This document shows positions 44,987 through 59,931 of a stretch of DNA of 64,000 nucleotides, piece after piece. The stretch comes from Torymus aiolomorphi (Eukaryota > Arthropoda > Insecta > Hymenoptera > Torymidae). A program made the position numbers and the translations under genes. Position 1 is the stretch's first letter. Every line of letters starts with the position of its first letter. The notes beneath the pieces are model-generated. The model did not search any database. It was not told the origin of the DNA and was given only the letters and a program-made list of their open reading frames with translations. The DNA lies in NCBI GenBank assembly GCA_036365515.1, contig CM070873.1:28812085-28876084 (forward strand), in the 5' to 3' direction.

Positions 44987-45767
44987 CCGCGTAAAAAAAG
45001 TTGAGATCACAAAAAGATCGCTTTAAGATATGTCTTGATTATGGCAATATTTAATACTTTTTAAGATGAAAAGTCTCAACGAATAATCAAGATGATTTTA
45101 ATATTTTTTTAATCATCGCTATATTCGGCCTTTTAAAGCATTTTTAAGATAGTTTTCAGACATACGAAATTCATTATTTAATATCGTTTTAAGATAAATT
45201 TGAGATACTTTTGAAATGAATTTGAGACGAATTCGAGACGAGCTTTTATACTGAATTTAAGATGATTTTTAGATTTTTTAAGATGATGATAAGATTAATT
45301 TGAGACAAACTTTTATGACAACTTTAAGATGTCTGAAAAATGAATTGATTCCAAAATTTAAAGAAAAAATTTTTTAATCACTTTTTTAAACCCGATTAAG
45401 GGGTTTCCAAAAGCAAGTCAAGCCTTGAAGTTTAGACTCTTGTTAAACTGTGATTTAAAGGCTGAATCTCTCGGACTTATATTCAGTACGAAATAATGAT
45501 TCACTACTAAAGCTCGTCTCGAATTTGTCTCAAATTCATTTCAAAAGCATCTCAAATTTATCTTAAAATGATATTAAATAATGAATTTCGTATGTCTGAA
45601 AACCATCTTAAAAATGCTTTAAAAGGTCGAATATGGCGATGATTAAAAAAATATTAAAATCATCTTGATTATTCGTTGAGACTTTTCATCTTAAAAAGTA
45701 TTAAATAGTGCCATAATCGAGACATATCTTAAAACGATCATTTGTGATCTCAACTTTTTTTACGCGG
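44987..45767. mobile_element. long foldback, CCGCGTAAAAAAAGTTGAGA ends
   Basis: CCGCGTAAAAAAAGTTGAGA at the left is the exact complement of TCTCAACTTTTTTTACGCGG at the right. Arms of more than 230 bp continue through AAAAGTCTCAACGAATAATC and GATTATTCGTTGAGACTTTT. Confidence 0.9.
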
Positions 45768-46009
45768 ATCTTACGGTTGTAAAGCTCCCATACCTCTACG
45801 GTATGGATCGCTTACAACAGAGCATGTATGCCACGCGTTGCAACTTTTTAAAGACAATCATTGCTAAATCTTTTATTTCTGTTTATTTAACAATCTCATA
45901 AAATACAATTGAATATGTAACTTATAAATTAAGTTTAATCTATATTTTTAACAATAAATACATTTATAACGTTATTGTATTAAACAATTGTAAAAGTAAA
46001 TAGTGGAAC

Positions 46010-46313
46010 GCATCGAATGCGTGGTCTAGGTCTTTGGGGTGGCCGATGATGGAGTCTAGGTGGTTCACTCCGCAGTTTTTTGCTTTAAGATATCAGGTCG
46101 CATCTAATACGCAGTGCAGGTGTTCGGGGTAGCCAATGACGATGTCTAGGTGGTACGCTCCGTAGTATACCTAGAGGCAAAAAACTACGGAGCACACCAC
46201 CTATAAGACATCATCATCGGCTACCTCGAACACCTGAACTCCGTATTAAATGCGCCCTGAGATCTAAACGCAAAAAACTACGAAGCGCATAACCTAGGAC
46301 ACGCATTCGATGC
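46010..46313. repeat. foldback with internal repeats (GCATCGAATGCGTG ends)
   Basis: GCATCGAATGCGTG and CACGCATTCGATGC are inverted ends. Inside, AAAAAACTACGGAGC-type and GTCTAGGTGGT-type motifs recur in both orientations. Confidence 0.75.
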
Positions 46314-46662
46314 TTTTAATTATCGATAACTAATACTTCCTTATAATAGTTGTGATTTCCGCACTAGCAGGTAGCGCCGTTACTGCTGTAGTATTGCTCC
46401 CTTACAATTGAAGGTGGGAGCAATGTACACTAAACTCGTGCGATGCTGTTACTCCCGTGGTATGCTGCTCATCCAACGATCGTATAATTGAGTAACTATT
46501 GTAGTATGAAAAGGAACATACTTTAAAAGCAAGCGACCCATACCATAAAAGTATGGGTCCCTTACTACGATTGCTAACACCGTCTTACTTATATAGTAAG
46601 GGAACTTCTATACTCCACGAGTAAGCTGTTTTAACTGTAGTAGTAAGATTTTTCTTTCCATA

Positions 46663-48994
46663 TACTTCGAGGAAATGATTTTTCATCGTTAGCTCAAAAA
46701 TTACTAAGCGCAGTTTCCCCGCAACAACTCTTACACTATCAGTGCAAAACAACTCGACTGTATAGCTCTACAATATGATCTTGAATTCTACAGTGATATA
46801 ATTTGTAGCATATAGTCTGAATTTCTACTGCGGTTTTGTATATACTTTCTCTTCGGTGATAATATTATGTTTTTTGATCATTTATTATGTATTTTGATCA
46901 ACCGTATGCGCATCCTTGTGATATGACCACGATGATTGGTGAAATTTTTTGATATATTGGCTGTATTCTATTTGTCATGTGCAAATAAATTTTTACTCTA
47001 TTCTAATTCCAGGAGTAACATCTCGATACATATACATATATCCTTCCTAAACCGAAGCCGCCTCATCATCTCAACAACTACCGATCCACCAGCAGCTCGC
47101 TCCTTCACCAAACTGTGCCTCGGTGCATTTCGGTACCAATCCTCACACTCATACGCACACTGCACAACTCATACTTATAATACACACACACACACATACG
47201 CAGGGAGAGCCGCGGGCGGTGGGCAGGGCCGCCTCCTGCACCCGCCCCCCGTGTCTCCCCACTTCCGCGTGTGCAAGAGCGCGGTGGGGGACTTCCGGGG
47301 TCGCGCCTGCGTCGCTAGGCTCCTCTCTGTCCCCCCTTCGTCGGTTCACTGCGTGTGTCGTGTATACATGTAGGTACTTACTGATATGACGTACGTACGT
47401 GTGTAGTGCATCCTGCGCGAGTATATGAGATTCCGATGAATTATTCGCCGAGCGATTTATAATATCGACGCCGTGTCGTTCGTTGCTCCTTTTGTGGTCG
47501 CGCGCGCGTGTGTACAGGTGTATAACTGCGCGAGTGCGGCTTTGTGGGATATATAGGGTGTTGTGTACAGTAATTGTGGAATATAAGGGAGTAGACAAAT
47601 CGGAATCTGTTCCGTATATGATGAACATTAATGGAAGCATATACTAAATTCATTCATTGGGTCTTAAAACTACTATCCGTCGTATTGGATCGTGTGCACA
47701 AAAAATGAAAATAAAGATAATATTATATTGCCACCTAAATTCTTTATACCTCAATCCCTCTAACCAACCACATCCGCACATCCTCCCAATCCAGCAAAAG
47801 AAAAAACAACACTCACGTATATTACACGCATATAGAAGTGGTAGCACGTGTTCGCGCGTAATAAAATTAACGCACAACGGCGCGCCGCTGGGAAATTTAT
47901 ACGCAGAAAAAATTCACCGCACGTGTGTGTGGGTGTGTATGTATATATACGCGCGCGAGCACCGGCTTGTTAAATAACCCTCTCTCTCTCCCTCTCTCTC
48001 TCTCTAGAGTGAGAGTGTATAGCAAGTGCGAGAGATACCATCGGAATTTAGCGAAATCTAAAGGAGCCACGTTTAAAGACGCATTATATAGAAAAAAGAT
48101 GCGCTACGCACGCGAGAGAATTTCCACGCGCGCCCAGAGAAAAAAAAAACAAATGTGGGAATTTGGGGAGCACGAGTTGCGAGGGACGAAAAGGGTATAG
48201 GAGTGCGTCGCAGTTGCAGGGAGGATAGGGAATTGTTTCTTGGAGATATTAAAAAAATAAAGAAACTTATTTGGTTACCATCATAATGTCAAAGAAAGCG
48301 TATTTATAGGAATGACATCAGGAAAAAACGGCACCACGGTGTTGTATATATCTGTCGGCAAAATTGCACGCAATTTAGTATAAATAATATACTACGCAAT
48401 TTTGCCGATAGATGTAACACTGCGGTGACTTTTTTCCCGATGTGTACCCTTACACACTGCCTCGAGTTTGTGTGCGGTTTTTCAAATTATTGCCGAGGCG
48501 AAGGTAACAACGATAATTATATATATATATATAAAATTACTTGGAAAATCATTAAGCAAGTATAAAAACCTCGGAACAAAAATATGTTTTTTTGAAAATG
48601 CATAAAATTATGCCTCGAAAAATAAAAATATGCGCGTGTCGGATAATTTATAAAATTGGGCACACACAAGCGCGCTCGCCATTATCAGCCGCGCGCAAGC
48701 TTGCAGGGCAATTTATACGACGCTACGGCCCACGCGGTGGAAATAAATTTATGACTTTATATCGCAAAAGCGCGGGGTGTGCAGGGGGTAGGTGGATAAA
48801 TCGCGCTGAATAATGCAGAGGAGGAGGGTTGTTGTGTCTCGATCGCGATGATTTATGCATGGCTCGAGTGGTGATGGGAGGAGATTGGCTGGTGTATATA
48901 AGTATAAGATGCTCGGTGGGGCTGTAATAGGTGAGAATCTGTATTATAGTGTGATGAGTGTATGAGAAAGTCTCGAAGGGTGTTGTATGTTTAT
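46663..48994. other. no gene seen; CpG-rich 47.0-48.2 kb
   Basis: Contains CA/GT runs, CT runs and the palindrome at 48314-48444. ORFs are chance readings. Confidence 0.5.
48314..48444. repeat. short palindromic element
   Basis: CGGCAAAATTGCACGCAATT and its partner GCAATTTTGCCGATAGATGT fold together. Outer CATCAGGAAAAAACGGC and GACTTTTTTCCCGATG pair with mismatches. Confidence 0.7.
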
Positions 48995-50788
48995 ACCCGC
49001 GTAAAAATGATTCGTATATACTTATATATACTTATATATGGTTATATATCCTCATATAGAACTGTATATATATATATATATGAAGTATGTCTCTATGTAA
49101 GTATGTATAAATAAGTAAGGTTATAGTTATTTATATACCATTACATGCAATTATATATAAGTACATGCAACATTCTCCAACATCACGCATAACCATGTAT
49201 GGTCATATACGACTGAATATAATTTTGTATGAGTCCAAGCAACTACACATAATCTTAGGCAAAATTCATGATTATGCATGGTGATAGATGTTCATGTATA
49301 ATGGTATACAATTTTATACATCAATATACAATTATATGAATAATACATAATCACTAAAAATTTATATGACAATACGAAATCATGTAAAGTTGAATATAAA
49401 TATATATAACCATACATATTTATGCACAGTTATATAGAGACATAAGTCATATATATTGATATATAGTTCTACATGAGGATATATATAATCATATATAACT
49501 GTTAAGTCCGGAAATAAGTGGAAATAAGTAGTAATTGGTTTTATGTAGGTTTATTATATAAAATACAATAATTTATTACCAATACAATCTGCTGGCTTCT
49601 GGTAGATCGATGTGTTGTAATTTCAATTACAATTCTTTTCTATAACACTTGCTTTTATAAATTTACTATAAATAACTTATACGATCTGCTTACTAGACGA
49701 GTAAGGCTTACGATTACAATTTCAATAACTTATAAAATCTGCTTACTAGATGTGTAAGGCTTACGGTTTCAACTTCTCGATGTCGTAGAGATACACGGAG
49801 TTCGCCAGGTTTTTTGTACGCTGTGACTGATTCGCGTGACACACATCACTTCTTTTATAATACAAAATAATTAGGCTAAAGATGAGCCCGGTGACGTATC
49901 GAATTCATCTTTTGACAACTTACGTATTACAAGTTTTCTGGGTCGTCGTACTTGCGAAATGCTGAGCATTGCAAAGTGTGGCCTTTCGACTGCCGCGGAG
50001 TTCGGTGGCTTGGATTCTAGCTCGACCGTATGTTAAAAACTGCATCCGTTGTCTTCCTGAGTGGGTGACTCTATACGTCACAAGGTCGCATAAGCAGAAC
50101 GCTGCGTAGTATTAAGTTGCATTCTCGCTTTTATGTGTCAGAAAATATCTGATACTAATTATGCTTTTTCTTTAAAATGCGAATAGGTCTCCGGACGTAA
50201 CATACACTGAAAAAAATTTTAGGCTGTAGAAACCATAGTTTCGATTTGCTGTACTAACACTATTTATAGTGTTCATTTACCCTTACAGACGGCTGAAGCA
50301 GCTATTCATTTGTATAATGTAACGGCACTATTTGTCAGAGGCGGGAAATGTATTTGTACAGCTCTGACAACGGTACGATTTAGTTTTGCCGCCGGTATTT
50401 GTTTGTTGACAACGCTACAACGCGAAGCCGATGTTCATCTTATAACCTAAAAAAGTCAAAAAACCGGCCACATCAACCGCATGTTTGCAATCCGCTTTTG
50501 CGTATTTCATCTGTAATCAGTGTACTTATCAATCGAGATTATTTTAATGAAAAATATGTATGTATGGCGAATCATAACCTATTTAATGATTTGACAAAAA
50601 AACTCTACATTAGTGCTTTCAGTGTATCTTGTACAGCTCTCACAACTGTACGAATACAATTACTGTATCTATAAAATTCAGCAGAAAGAAAATCAGCCGA
50701 ACAGTACTGTTATCAGAGCCGTACTTTCAGTTCTTACAACGTGAAATTTTTTTCAGTGTAACTATATACAATTCATTTTTACGCGGGT
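48995..50788. mobile_element. 1.8-kb element with ACCCGCGTAAAAATGA ends
   Basis: ACCCGCGTAAAAATGATTCG at the left pairs with AATTCATTTTTACGCGGGT at the right. The left 500 bp is TATATA-like; the right part carries a nested element (50204-50759). No transposase ORF. Confidence 0.75.
50204..50759. mobile_element. nested element with ACACTGAAAAAAATTT ends
   Basis: ACACTGAAAAAAATTTTAGG and GTGAAATTTTTTTCAGTGT are inverted ends. Internal TGTACAGCTCTGACAACG/TGTACAGCTCTCACAACT is repeated directly. Confidence 0.75.
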
Positions 50789-50899
50789 AGGTGTTGTTAA
50801 GTCAAGCATTGAATAAACATTTACTCTAGTACACTGTATTTGTACATGTACTCTGGTTGAATAGATAAAATAAAATAAAATAAAGATTCATAAACATCT

Positions 50900-52532
<1,633 letters not shown>

Positions 52533-52608
52533 AAAGTTGAATTAGTGAAAAAACCACTAAACACGGTGGAGAAATTTTCACTAATGTTTAGTGGTTGTTT
52601 CACTAATA
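52533..52608. mobile_element. small foldback MITE, second copy
   Basis: GAATTAGTGAAAAAACCACT pairs with AGTGGTTGTTTCACTAAT; same family as 40771-40899. Confidence 0.7.
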
Positions 52609-52617
52609 ATAGGGTAT

Positions 52618-54060
52618 AGTAGGGGTTGGGAGTAGGAATATTCTTGCTATTAACGGTTTATCTCGTTTTTTCAGAGCTTTTTTTATAGACGATAGATGAA
52701 TACTAAACCTTAGCGTAATAGTAATAGTAATAGTAATTTATTGTAAAAATGTAGATTTTACAAATATTTTATAAACGTGTGGAAATATTCTCAGTAATAA
52801 ACATTATAAATCAGTGTATAAATCAGGTAAAAATATTCGCATTAATAATACGTTATAGTACAGTGATTTTCATTTCCAGAAAAAATACATATAGATGCTC
52901 TAGACGGTCACCAGTTTTAATCCCTTTAAAATACTACTTTAAATACTGATTTGCAATGTCACAGTCATCCTTAGGACCTAAAATAATACTGAATTGTAAG
53001 TCAAAAATACTTAATTAGTGATATCATAGATAAGAAGGATTTTAGAAATGACTAGAAATCTGGTGGACTAGAGAAATTACACGTATAATAGTATATGACT
53101 ATTACTCGTCAATATATCACAGAAAAACACTTAAGACTAAAATTACATTCACACCAATAAAAACTATGTATATGGGACGACACTGCAATTTATAAATTAA
53201 CATACAGATATCGCCTATTTTGCGAGTAGTTTAATCGAGATCAAGAAAATACGCTTTCAGAGCTGTTTTGAACCTTCTGCTAATTTCAGCAGGCAGAGAG
53301 TTTCATAGGTGCACACCTCTTACCTGGATCGTCTACCGCAGCTATGAATGATTACGCGCAGGCATCACGTATGGAAATAATAAATGTATAAAACCGTAGG
53401 AAAACGTATAAAAACGTATAAAAATGAACCTTTCTATTGGTTTTTGGACATATTTTATACGGTTTTATACATTTTTATACATTTTTATACAGTTTAATAC
53501 ATTTTCAGACATTTTCTTACACTTCAGAAATTCTTCCATGTCAAGTTTGTAAAAGGTTAATGTAATAAAACGTAGGAAACCGTATAAAAATGTATATTTC
53601 TGTATATTTCCGTAGATTTTTTCAAATTTATTACATTTTTATACGGTTTTATACATTTTTGTAAATAAATAAATAAATAGAAAAATAAATAAATAAATTA
53701 TGTTTTTATGTTTATAAAAATGTAATTACGTTTTTCCGTTTTTTACGATTTATAAATTCTATAAAACGTAAAAAACCATATGAAATTGTATAAAATCGTT
53801 GCAAATCGTAGAAAACTGTATTAAAATGTTAAACACCGTATGAAACCGTATTAAAACGTATTAAAACGTATAAATTTGTCCAAAAACCAATGTTTAGATC
53901 CGGTTTTATACGTTTTTATACAGTTTTGTACGGTTTTATACGGTTTCATACATTTCTTTTTTTCCATACGGGCAGGTAAAAAATAAAAGTATCTTGTACG
54001 GTGCGGCTTGAACCTCAGTATTCCCGTGTATTTTGAGGTGCTAAACCCACATTCTAAAGT
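52618..54060. repeat. dispersed repeat, long copy
   Basis: Both edges (GGGTTGGGAGTAGGAATATT near 52626; TTTTGAGGTGCTAAACCCA near 54030) recur in the short copy at 55115-55362. The long copy has about 600 bp more in its middle, with AGTAAT repeats, plus the insertion at 53368-53970. It is possibly a LINE 3' fragment; no pol domain is seen. Confidence 0.6.
53368..53970. mobile_element. insertion inside the dispersed repeat (CGTATGGAAA ends)
   Basis: CGTATGGAAA and TTTCCATACG are inverted ends. The body consists of TTTTATACGGTTTTATAC-like motifs on both strands. The corresponding point in the 55.3-kb copy is uninterrupted (GGCACGTAAAAAATAAAAG), and GGCA flanks the insertion on both sides. Confidence 0.75.
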
Positions 54061-55114
54061 TCCGATTCAACCCGCCCCCTTATTACAAAAAGTGACCGAT
54101 CTCTCACCTCTCATCCTCCCTATACTTCCACCCTCGCTCTTCCGATCCCGCCGTCGGGCGCTCGGCGCACCGAGGCGCGAACATACACTGCATCAGCAGC
54201 GCACGCGACTACACCTCCCGCGCGCGTCATCGTGCGTGATCGCACGACAAGGTCGTGCACAATATATATATATATATATATATATTACACACACGCGCGC
54301 GCGCGCGCGCGCATCGTCTTCTTCCCGCGCGTGCGCGCGAGCGTGACGGGAAAAAGCAGCGCGCGGCACGGAAGTATAAGTAGTGCAGCGATCGGCGAAT
54401 CGTGCGCCGCGCCGGCTGCGTAACGGGATGTCTCGTAGCGTGTGGATTATATTCGAGTGTGATGGTAGAAATTCACTTTCGTCGGAGATTTTTAACGGTT
54501 GTGTGTGTGTGTATTATAGGCAAAGTTGGAGCGTTAATCGAATATGTATACATGCGCATTAACAAAGCGAGCTGCAGTTATACTATAAGAATCACTAACG
54601 ACGCGTCAGCTCAGCTCGAAAAAAAAGGCGGGAGCAAGTAATAAATCAAACTGAGCAGCGCATATACGACTGCGCGTCCGGCGAATTTTATATGTATATG
54701 TGCGTATGAATTTTGCGCATGAACCGGCCGCCCGTCAAGATAATAAAGCGCTCGGTTTGTCGGCCGCGCGAGCAGCAAGCAGGTGACACACACATGCGCG
54801 CGCGCTTAATTAGCCTACTTAGGGCTAACATCGACGCCAGGCCGAATTATTATAGAGCCGCGCGCGGCTCTCATTTGCATGGGCGGCGCGCGGTCGGGCG
54901 GAAATTTTGAGATATTTCGAGACCGCAAAGGGTTAATCGACGACGGTTATGTGCGCTGTGCGCGTGATATCTCGCGGCATCGGACATCTGCGGCTTTTTT
55001 AAGTGGCTGCTGCTCCGGACTTTTTTTTTTGTTTCACTTGCTTGTATAGGGCGTCGTTGAGGGTTAAGCGGTTTTCGTGTTTGAAAAGAGTGTTTATCGC
55101 ACTGGGTTAATTGT
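54061..55114. other. CpG-rich block, no gene seen
   Basis: Contains TA and CG microsatellites (54262-54310) and TAAT/TTAAT motifs; ORFs are low-complexity. Confidence 0.5.
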
Positions 55115-55362
55115 GAGATGTTGGGGTTGAGAGTAGGTATATTCTTGCGGTTAACGCTTTTTGTCGTTTTATCAGAGTCTTTTTTTTTTAGATGATATAG
55201 ATGAATGTTCAAAAACCTCGTGATAAAACGACAAAATCTTGGTGTACCGCGGCTATGAATGATTACACAGGCACGTAAAAAATAAAAGTATCTTGCCCGG
55301 TATCGCTTGGGCCTCAGTATTCTTGACGTGTATTTTGAGGTGCTAAGTCCAAATAATAAACA
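55115..55362. repeat. dispersed repeat, short copy
   Basis: Matches the two ends of 52618-54060 (GGGTTGAGAGTAGGTATATT; GCGGCTATGAATGATTACAC) without the middle part or the 53.4-kb insertion. Confidence 0.65.
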
Positions 55363-55477
55363 GGACCATGATATATCTTCAGATCTCACTCGAATAATTT
55401 TAAAAATAAATATGAAATAATTTTTCTTCTTCGTAGGAAAAACAATAGTACATTGTGCAATAATAGGGGAGAAAATG

Positions 55478-55912
55478 AGCTATTTGAAGCGAGGGTGAGG
55501 TGTTCAGCACGGAGACGAGTGCTGAAAACACCTTACCCGAGTCTGAAATAGATCTTCTTCCCGTGTTACACATCGTATTTTTTTCAACGAGTGCATGAGG
55601 AGGCCTTTTTATGTGCATGAAAGTTGTGTAGGGGATCGTGCATTTCGCGTTGTGCACAACCCAGTTTAAAAGTTATTTTATATTATTCTAAAGAGGCCAA
55701 AAAGTCATAAAATATATAAATTCGACAATAAGAGAACAATTTCACAGATTCGTTGTAGCGGGGAGAAAAAAAGTTTTTCCCCGCTAAAGTGTGAAAAAAT
55801 GGATTTTTTTCATCCTTTCCTAAATCACGCTCGAAATGCGCGATTTTCTATACACGGCTTTCAGGCACGAAAAAAGGCCCGCTTCAATGCACGTGTTGAA
55901 AAAAGGATTTTT
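55478..55912. repeat. overlapping inverted repeats
   Basis: A hairpin at 55478-55551 (GAGCTATTTGAAGCGAGGGT; AGGTGTTCAGCAC/GTGCTGAAAACACC) is followed by arms TTTTTTCAACGAGTGCATGA and TCAATGCACGTGTTGAAAAA spanning 55571-55912. Confidence 0.6.
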
Positions 55913-55924
55913 ATTTTAATTAGT

Positions 55925-56201
55925 TACCCTGGTAGAAATGTTATCTATAAGCCAGCTATTTTTGAGTTATAACTTTATGCCTAAAAGCGCTCATTATTTG
56001 TTATTTCGTAATTATATATATACGAATAAGAAATAAATTTATTATGGCATCTACACTTCATAAAATGGATATTTTAAGTCATAGTAAAACTTTTAAATAA
56101 ATTTTTATTACTTTTGTATGATATTATTTTGGCTAAAAATGCTTCCGTAATTTAGTTAACACGTGTTAGCTGTAAAATATGGTTAATTTTCTACCAGGGT
56201 A
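55925..56201. mobile_element. MITE, TACCCTGGTAGAAAT ends
   Basis: TACCCTGGTAGAAAT and ATTTTCTACCAGGGTA are near-perfect inverted ends around 245 bp of AT-rich DNA. The same terminus begins at 63965. Confidence 0.8.
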
Positions 56202-58762
56202 GTGATGTCGTATTATACTGATAATGTCATACAGAATATCCATTTCGAATTGTCTGAAAAAGTTTATTCTTCTTCGACAAATATAGAATCGAAATTTCAA
56301 ATAATATCTGCATTATACTGATGACCGAAAATTTCAACATAATATTTCTAGCTCGAAAAAGAAGAAAAATTGCATTTAGATAGTCCCAAAATTGATTCTG
56401 TGGATTTTATATATCCTATATAAAAATACTATATCACCAAGAAACAACACAGCAACAAATAAGACACACACGTTCTCTCAAGCAGTGCACAGCGCTCGTA
56501 ACAGAATTCCCTCCGCGATTTTTACTTTACGACAGCAGCTCGCAAAGATATACCCGCGCGATACCCAATGCCTTAATCGCGCGGCGCGTAAACTGTAACC
56601 ATGAGCTCGCGGAAAAAACACACCGCTAACTCATAAAGATATTTATATTTGGACGCGCTGGTGTATATATATACGTACGCGCGAAACGGGAGAAAAGAGG
56701 CGGAAAGCGAATCCTCTCTCTCTTTATATAGTAAAGGGATACACCGAGTGTGTATTATACGTGCGTGATAATATCGCGGGGTAATTATACCGTTCGGCAG
56801 CCGGATCATCGGCAAGATTCCGCTGGTTTTCAGAGCTTTTTAGTGACGCATGTATATTACACCTACCTACGCGGTTTTCGAACATAAAGAATACCACGAA
56901 AAGACGGGAAAACGCGAACAACCCCCGTGAAAATTCCAAAAAAAGCCACCGAAGCACATATTATTATCAGCGGCAGTCGCGGTCCCGCTAAATAACCTCG
57001 ACATGGGGCCACAACTCGTACACGCTTACCCACATATACACACGTACACGCGGGACACTCGGATTTACGATGTCTCACTTTCCCTCCTCCTCCTCCTCCT
57101 CCTCTACACACACGTGTCTCTTTGCATTCCGCCGTGCAGCTATTTACTGGCGCTCGCTCGCTCGCTCGCGCGTATCATTAACAAATTATTCCGGGAATGG
57201 GCTCTGATACCCGACGATTTGTCAGTGGCCGCGTATCTCGTAACGGCACCCCGAGGTGATCGACTGCGCGGTCCTCGTCGTTTTGTGGGCAGAAGCGAGG
57301 GGAAAGATCGGGTTCGCGGGCAACGGTGGCTTTTGATGAAAGTGGGTATATTGGCCGAGTTATGGGCTTGTTGTCATTCGCGCGCGCGCGTTGAGATGTT
57401 TATGCGGTTGGCCGGGGGAAGGCATATGCGTCTGTTATATAGTAGTAAAGTGCATAATTAGATGCGACGAGAGTGCGACTAATTATTGTTGGGGAGTTGC
57501 ATAAAAAAGCGAACGTTGTTAATTTGTTCGAATTCCCATTAGAATTGTTAATCCGAACGGGATAAAAGTATATACATATACCGATCATCCGTTATGAAAC
57601 GTTCAAATTAGTATAAATTTAATCCCCATTTTTCACATTTCTTTTCACCGCACAGGCTCGAAAGTTTGAATCTCAAAAATAGCGATGCAAATATCAGACG
57701 CACGGTAGCCCCGCTGCTGTTCCTCTCCCTCCCCGCGCGCTCGTTCATCCTCCTCCTTAATGTATAAATCTCGGTGAGAAAAACGCCACGGGAGAGGCGC
57801 TGTGCTCGCTTGCACGCTCGTATCATCCGTTACGAGTGACGACGTTTTTACGAGCGGCTCGGATTGTAATTCAAATATTTATTCGCCCCGCGCTCGCGCG
57901 CGCACGGAGTCACGCTGCGTCAGACCCGTACGTCATGAGGCGAGAGAGAGAGAGAGAGAGAGTTTATATATGCGTCGAGCGGTATGAGCTTTTTCGATTT
58001 TCTCGCGGAGGCTCTCGGGTTACTTACGCGACGGTCTGCATTTGCATTTTCGAGAAAATGGAGAGTATAGCCACAGAGCGAGAGATGAAATTTAGGTGGG
58101 TGTTGACCTTTTTTTCTTTGTTTTGGAGTGAAAGTTTTGCGGCGGCGCTTTTAAGTGCGATTGTTTTTGTTCGGGCATGTGGATGTAATTTTTTGTGGAA
58201 TCGTGTACTGATGCAGATAATATATGTTATACCGCGTTTGATAAATTATATCTGTAATTGATACGTAATAATATAAATAACGTGGTCGCACCGATCTGTC
58301 GCGTGAATTTATCATTACGACTTATATCGGTATCGTTCGGCCGTTCGCTCTTATATATATATATTCCCAATTTTTGCATAACCGGCAAAATTTATCCCGA
58401 CAACCGGTGGACCGAATTCATGCAAATGCAGTCTAATGAGAAAAAAAACGACTACTAATTTAACACATTATTTTATCAGCGAGCCATTGATAAACGCGGC
58501 GATTGATTAATCGTTTATATGCAAACGCGCGGCACATTACGATCACCGCCGCATTATGATAACTCGTATTTTACAAACAAGGCGCACGAGATAAAGCTAA
58601 TATAATGTATATAGTAGCCGTTTGGTTTATAATTTGGAAGATGCGTCTCGATCACCGCACTTTCTCTTTTTCCTCCTTCTCCTCCTTCTTCTTCTTAGAT
58701 ATTATAAGAATATACGCTATCTCGAAGTTTTTGTGAAAGTGCGGCGCGCTTATAGTTGTAAC
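56202..58762. other. no gene seen; CpG-rich 56.5-58.3 kb
   Basis: Long CpG-rich block with GA, TCC and CGCT repeats. The ORF at 57003-57461 has no recognisable domain. Confidence 0.45.
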
Positions 58763-58834
58763 GGTCCCATGGTGTAATGGTTAGCACTCTGGACTCTGAA
58801 TCCAGCGATCCGAGTTCAAATCTCGGTGGGACCT
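58763..58834 (+). tRNA. tRNA-Gln (CTG)
   Basis: Complete cloverleaf, body identical to 28033-28104 but 27 kb away, with its own T-run terminator (58838-58847). Confidence 0.97.
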
Positions 58835-59931
58835 TCTTTTTTTTTTGCCGCGCCGCACTTGCATTCAGTTTTCAACCCTTTTTTTCCGTCATATACAGAT
58901 TTTTTTCAGTAAACGAGTCCAGATCTTTGATCCTTTTTTTCTATGCCGTATATATAAATATATACGCAGCCAAAGAGCGCAAAATTAATTTCCCTTCTTC
59001 CCCACTCGGTATAAACTCAGCCGATATATTTATTCTCATTGTGTGCAATTAACTTTACGTATGTATATGTATAATATAAATACACATCGTAAACCTTACC
59101 TTTAATAAAAAAAAACCTCTTCATTTTACATTACACACACACACACACATAATCAACAAAACAAAGTCCATCCTCCTTCTCCTTCCCCGCAAACCACTAT
59201 TATATACCCTCAGCGTTGCCGCAGCTCCGAACCGTATCACAAACTCCCCGCTTACAATTGGCAGCGAACCGCGTCGTCGCATCCTACTTACTTTTACACA
59301 CCGCCTAAGCTCGCAAAAACTCTCCCCTTCTGTATCGCCGGGCGAGATGCAAAAGGGCTACTCGCAATTACGCGCACCTGCCGCCTCGTTATTCCTGTAA
59401 ATTGCCGTTAATTAGCGCGCGCGCGCACGAGAGAGAGAGGGAATAATCGATGCGCCGCGGTGATACTGTCGCGCGGCACGCGCCGCTCGCATTCCAGCGG
59501 TGCATCCGCTTTTTTTTCTTTGCAGAGGGAGAGAGGTAATAACAATTATCGGTGAGACTAACGACCGCGAGCGGAGGCAGTTGCAGAGTCGTAACAATTA
59601 GGATTTATATGCGCGTATGTGTGTGTGTGTGGGATGGGGAATAAGGGGAAGAGAATGGATGGATATAACGCGGAGGCGACCACCCGCATTGTGTGTGTGT
59701 GTGTGTTATATAAGTGTTTGGGCAATCTGATGTATCGGGATGGTACTTAATGGAATTAGATATGGGTGATCGCGTGTATGTGGTGTTTGTAAATAAGTTT
59801 ACGTTGTGTGAGCGAATGTGTGTGGTTCTGTACGGGAATGTTTGTAACGGAAGAATATCTAAGTATATTATTGCAGAGTGCGTTCTTTTAAAATATCGAA
59901 CGATTTGTGATCTATTGTAATGTACTACATA
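58835..59931. other. no gene seen
   Basis: CpG-rich with CA/GT microsatellites near 59130-59150 and 59690-59706. Confidence 0.5.

Larger units (their letters stand above)
44778..46662. mobile_element. 1.9-kb composite element, ACACGGAAAGAAAAATCT ends
   Basis: ACACGGAAAGAAAAATCT at the left pairs with AGATTTTTCTTTCCATAT at the right. It contains two further foldbacks (44987-45767 and 46010-46313). No coding capacity. Confidence 0.65.

Noticed and set aside
47149..47640. 163-aa ORF on the minus strand
   Set aside because: Crosses CA and CG repeats; no family and no start or splice support.
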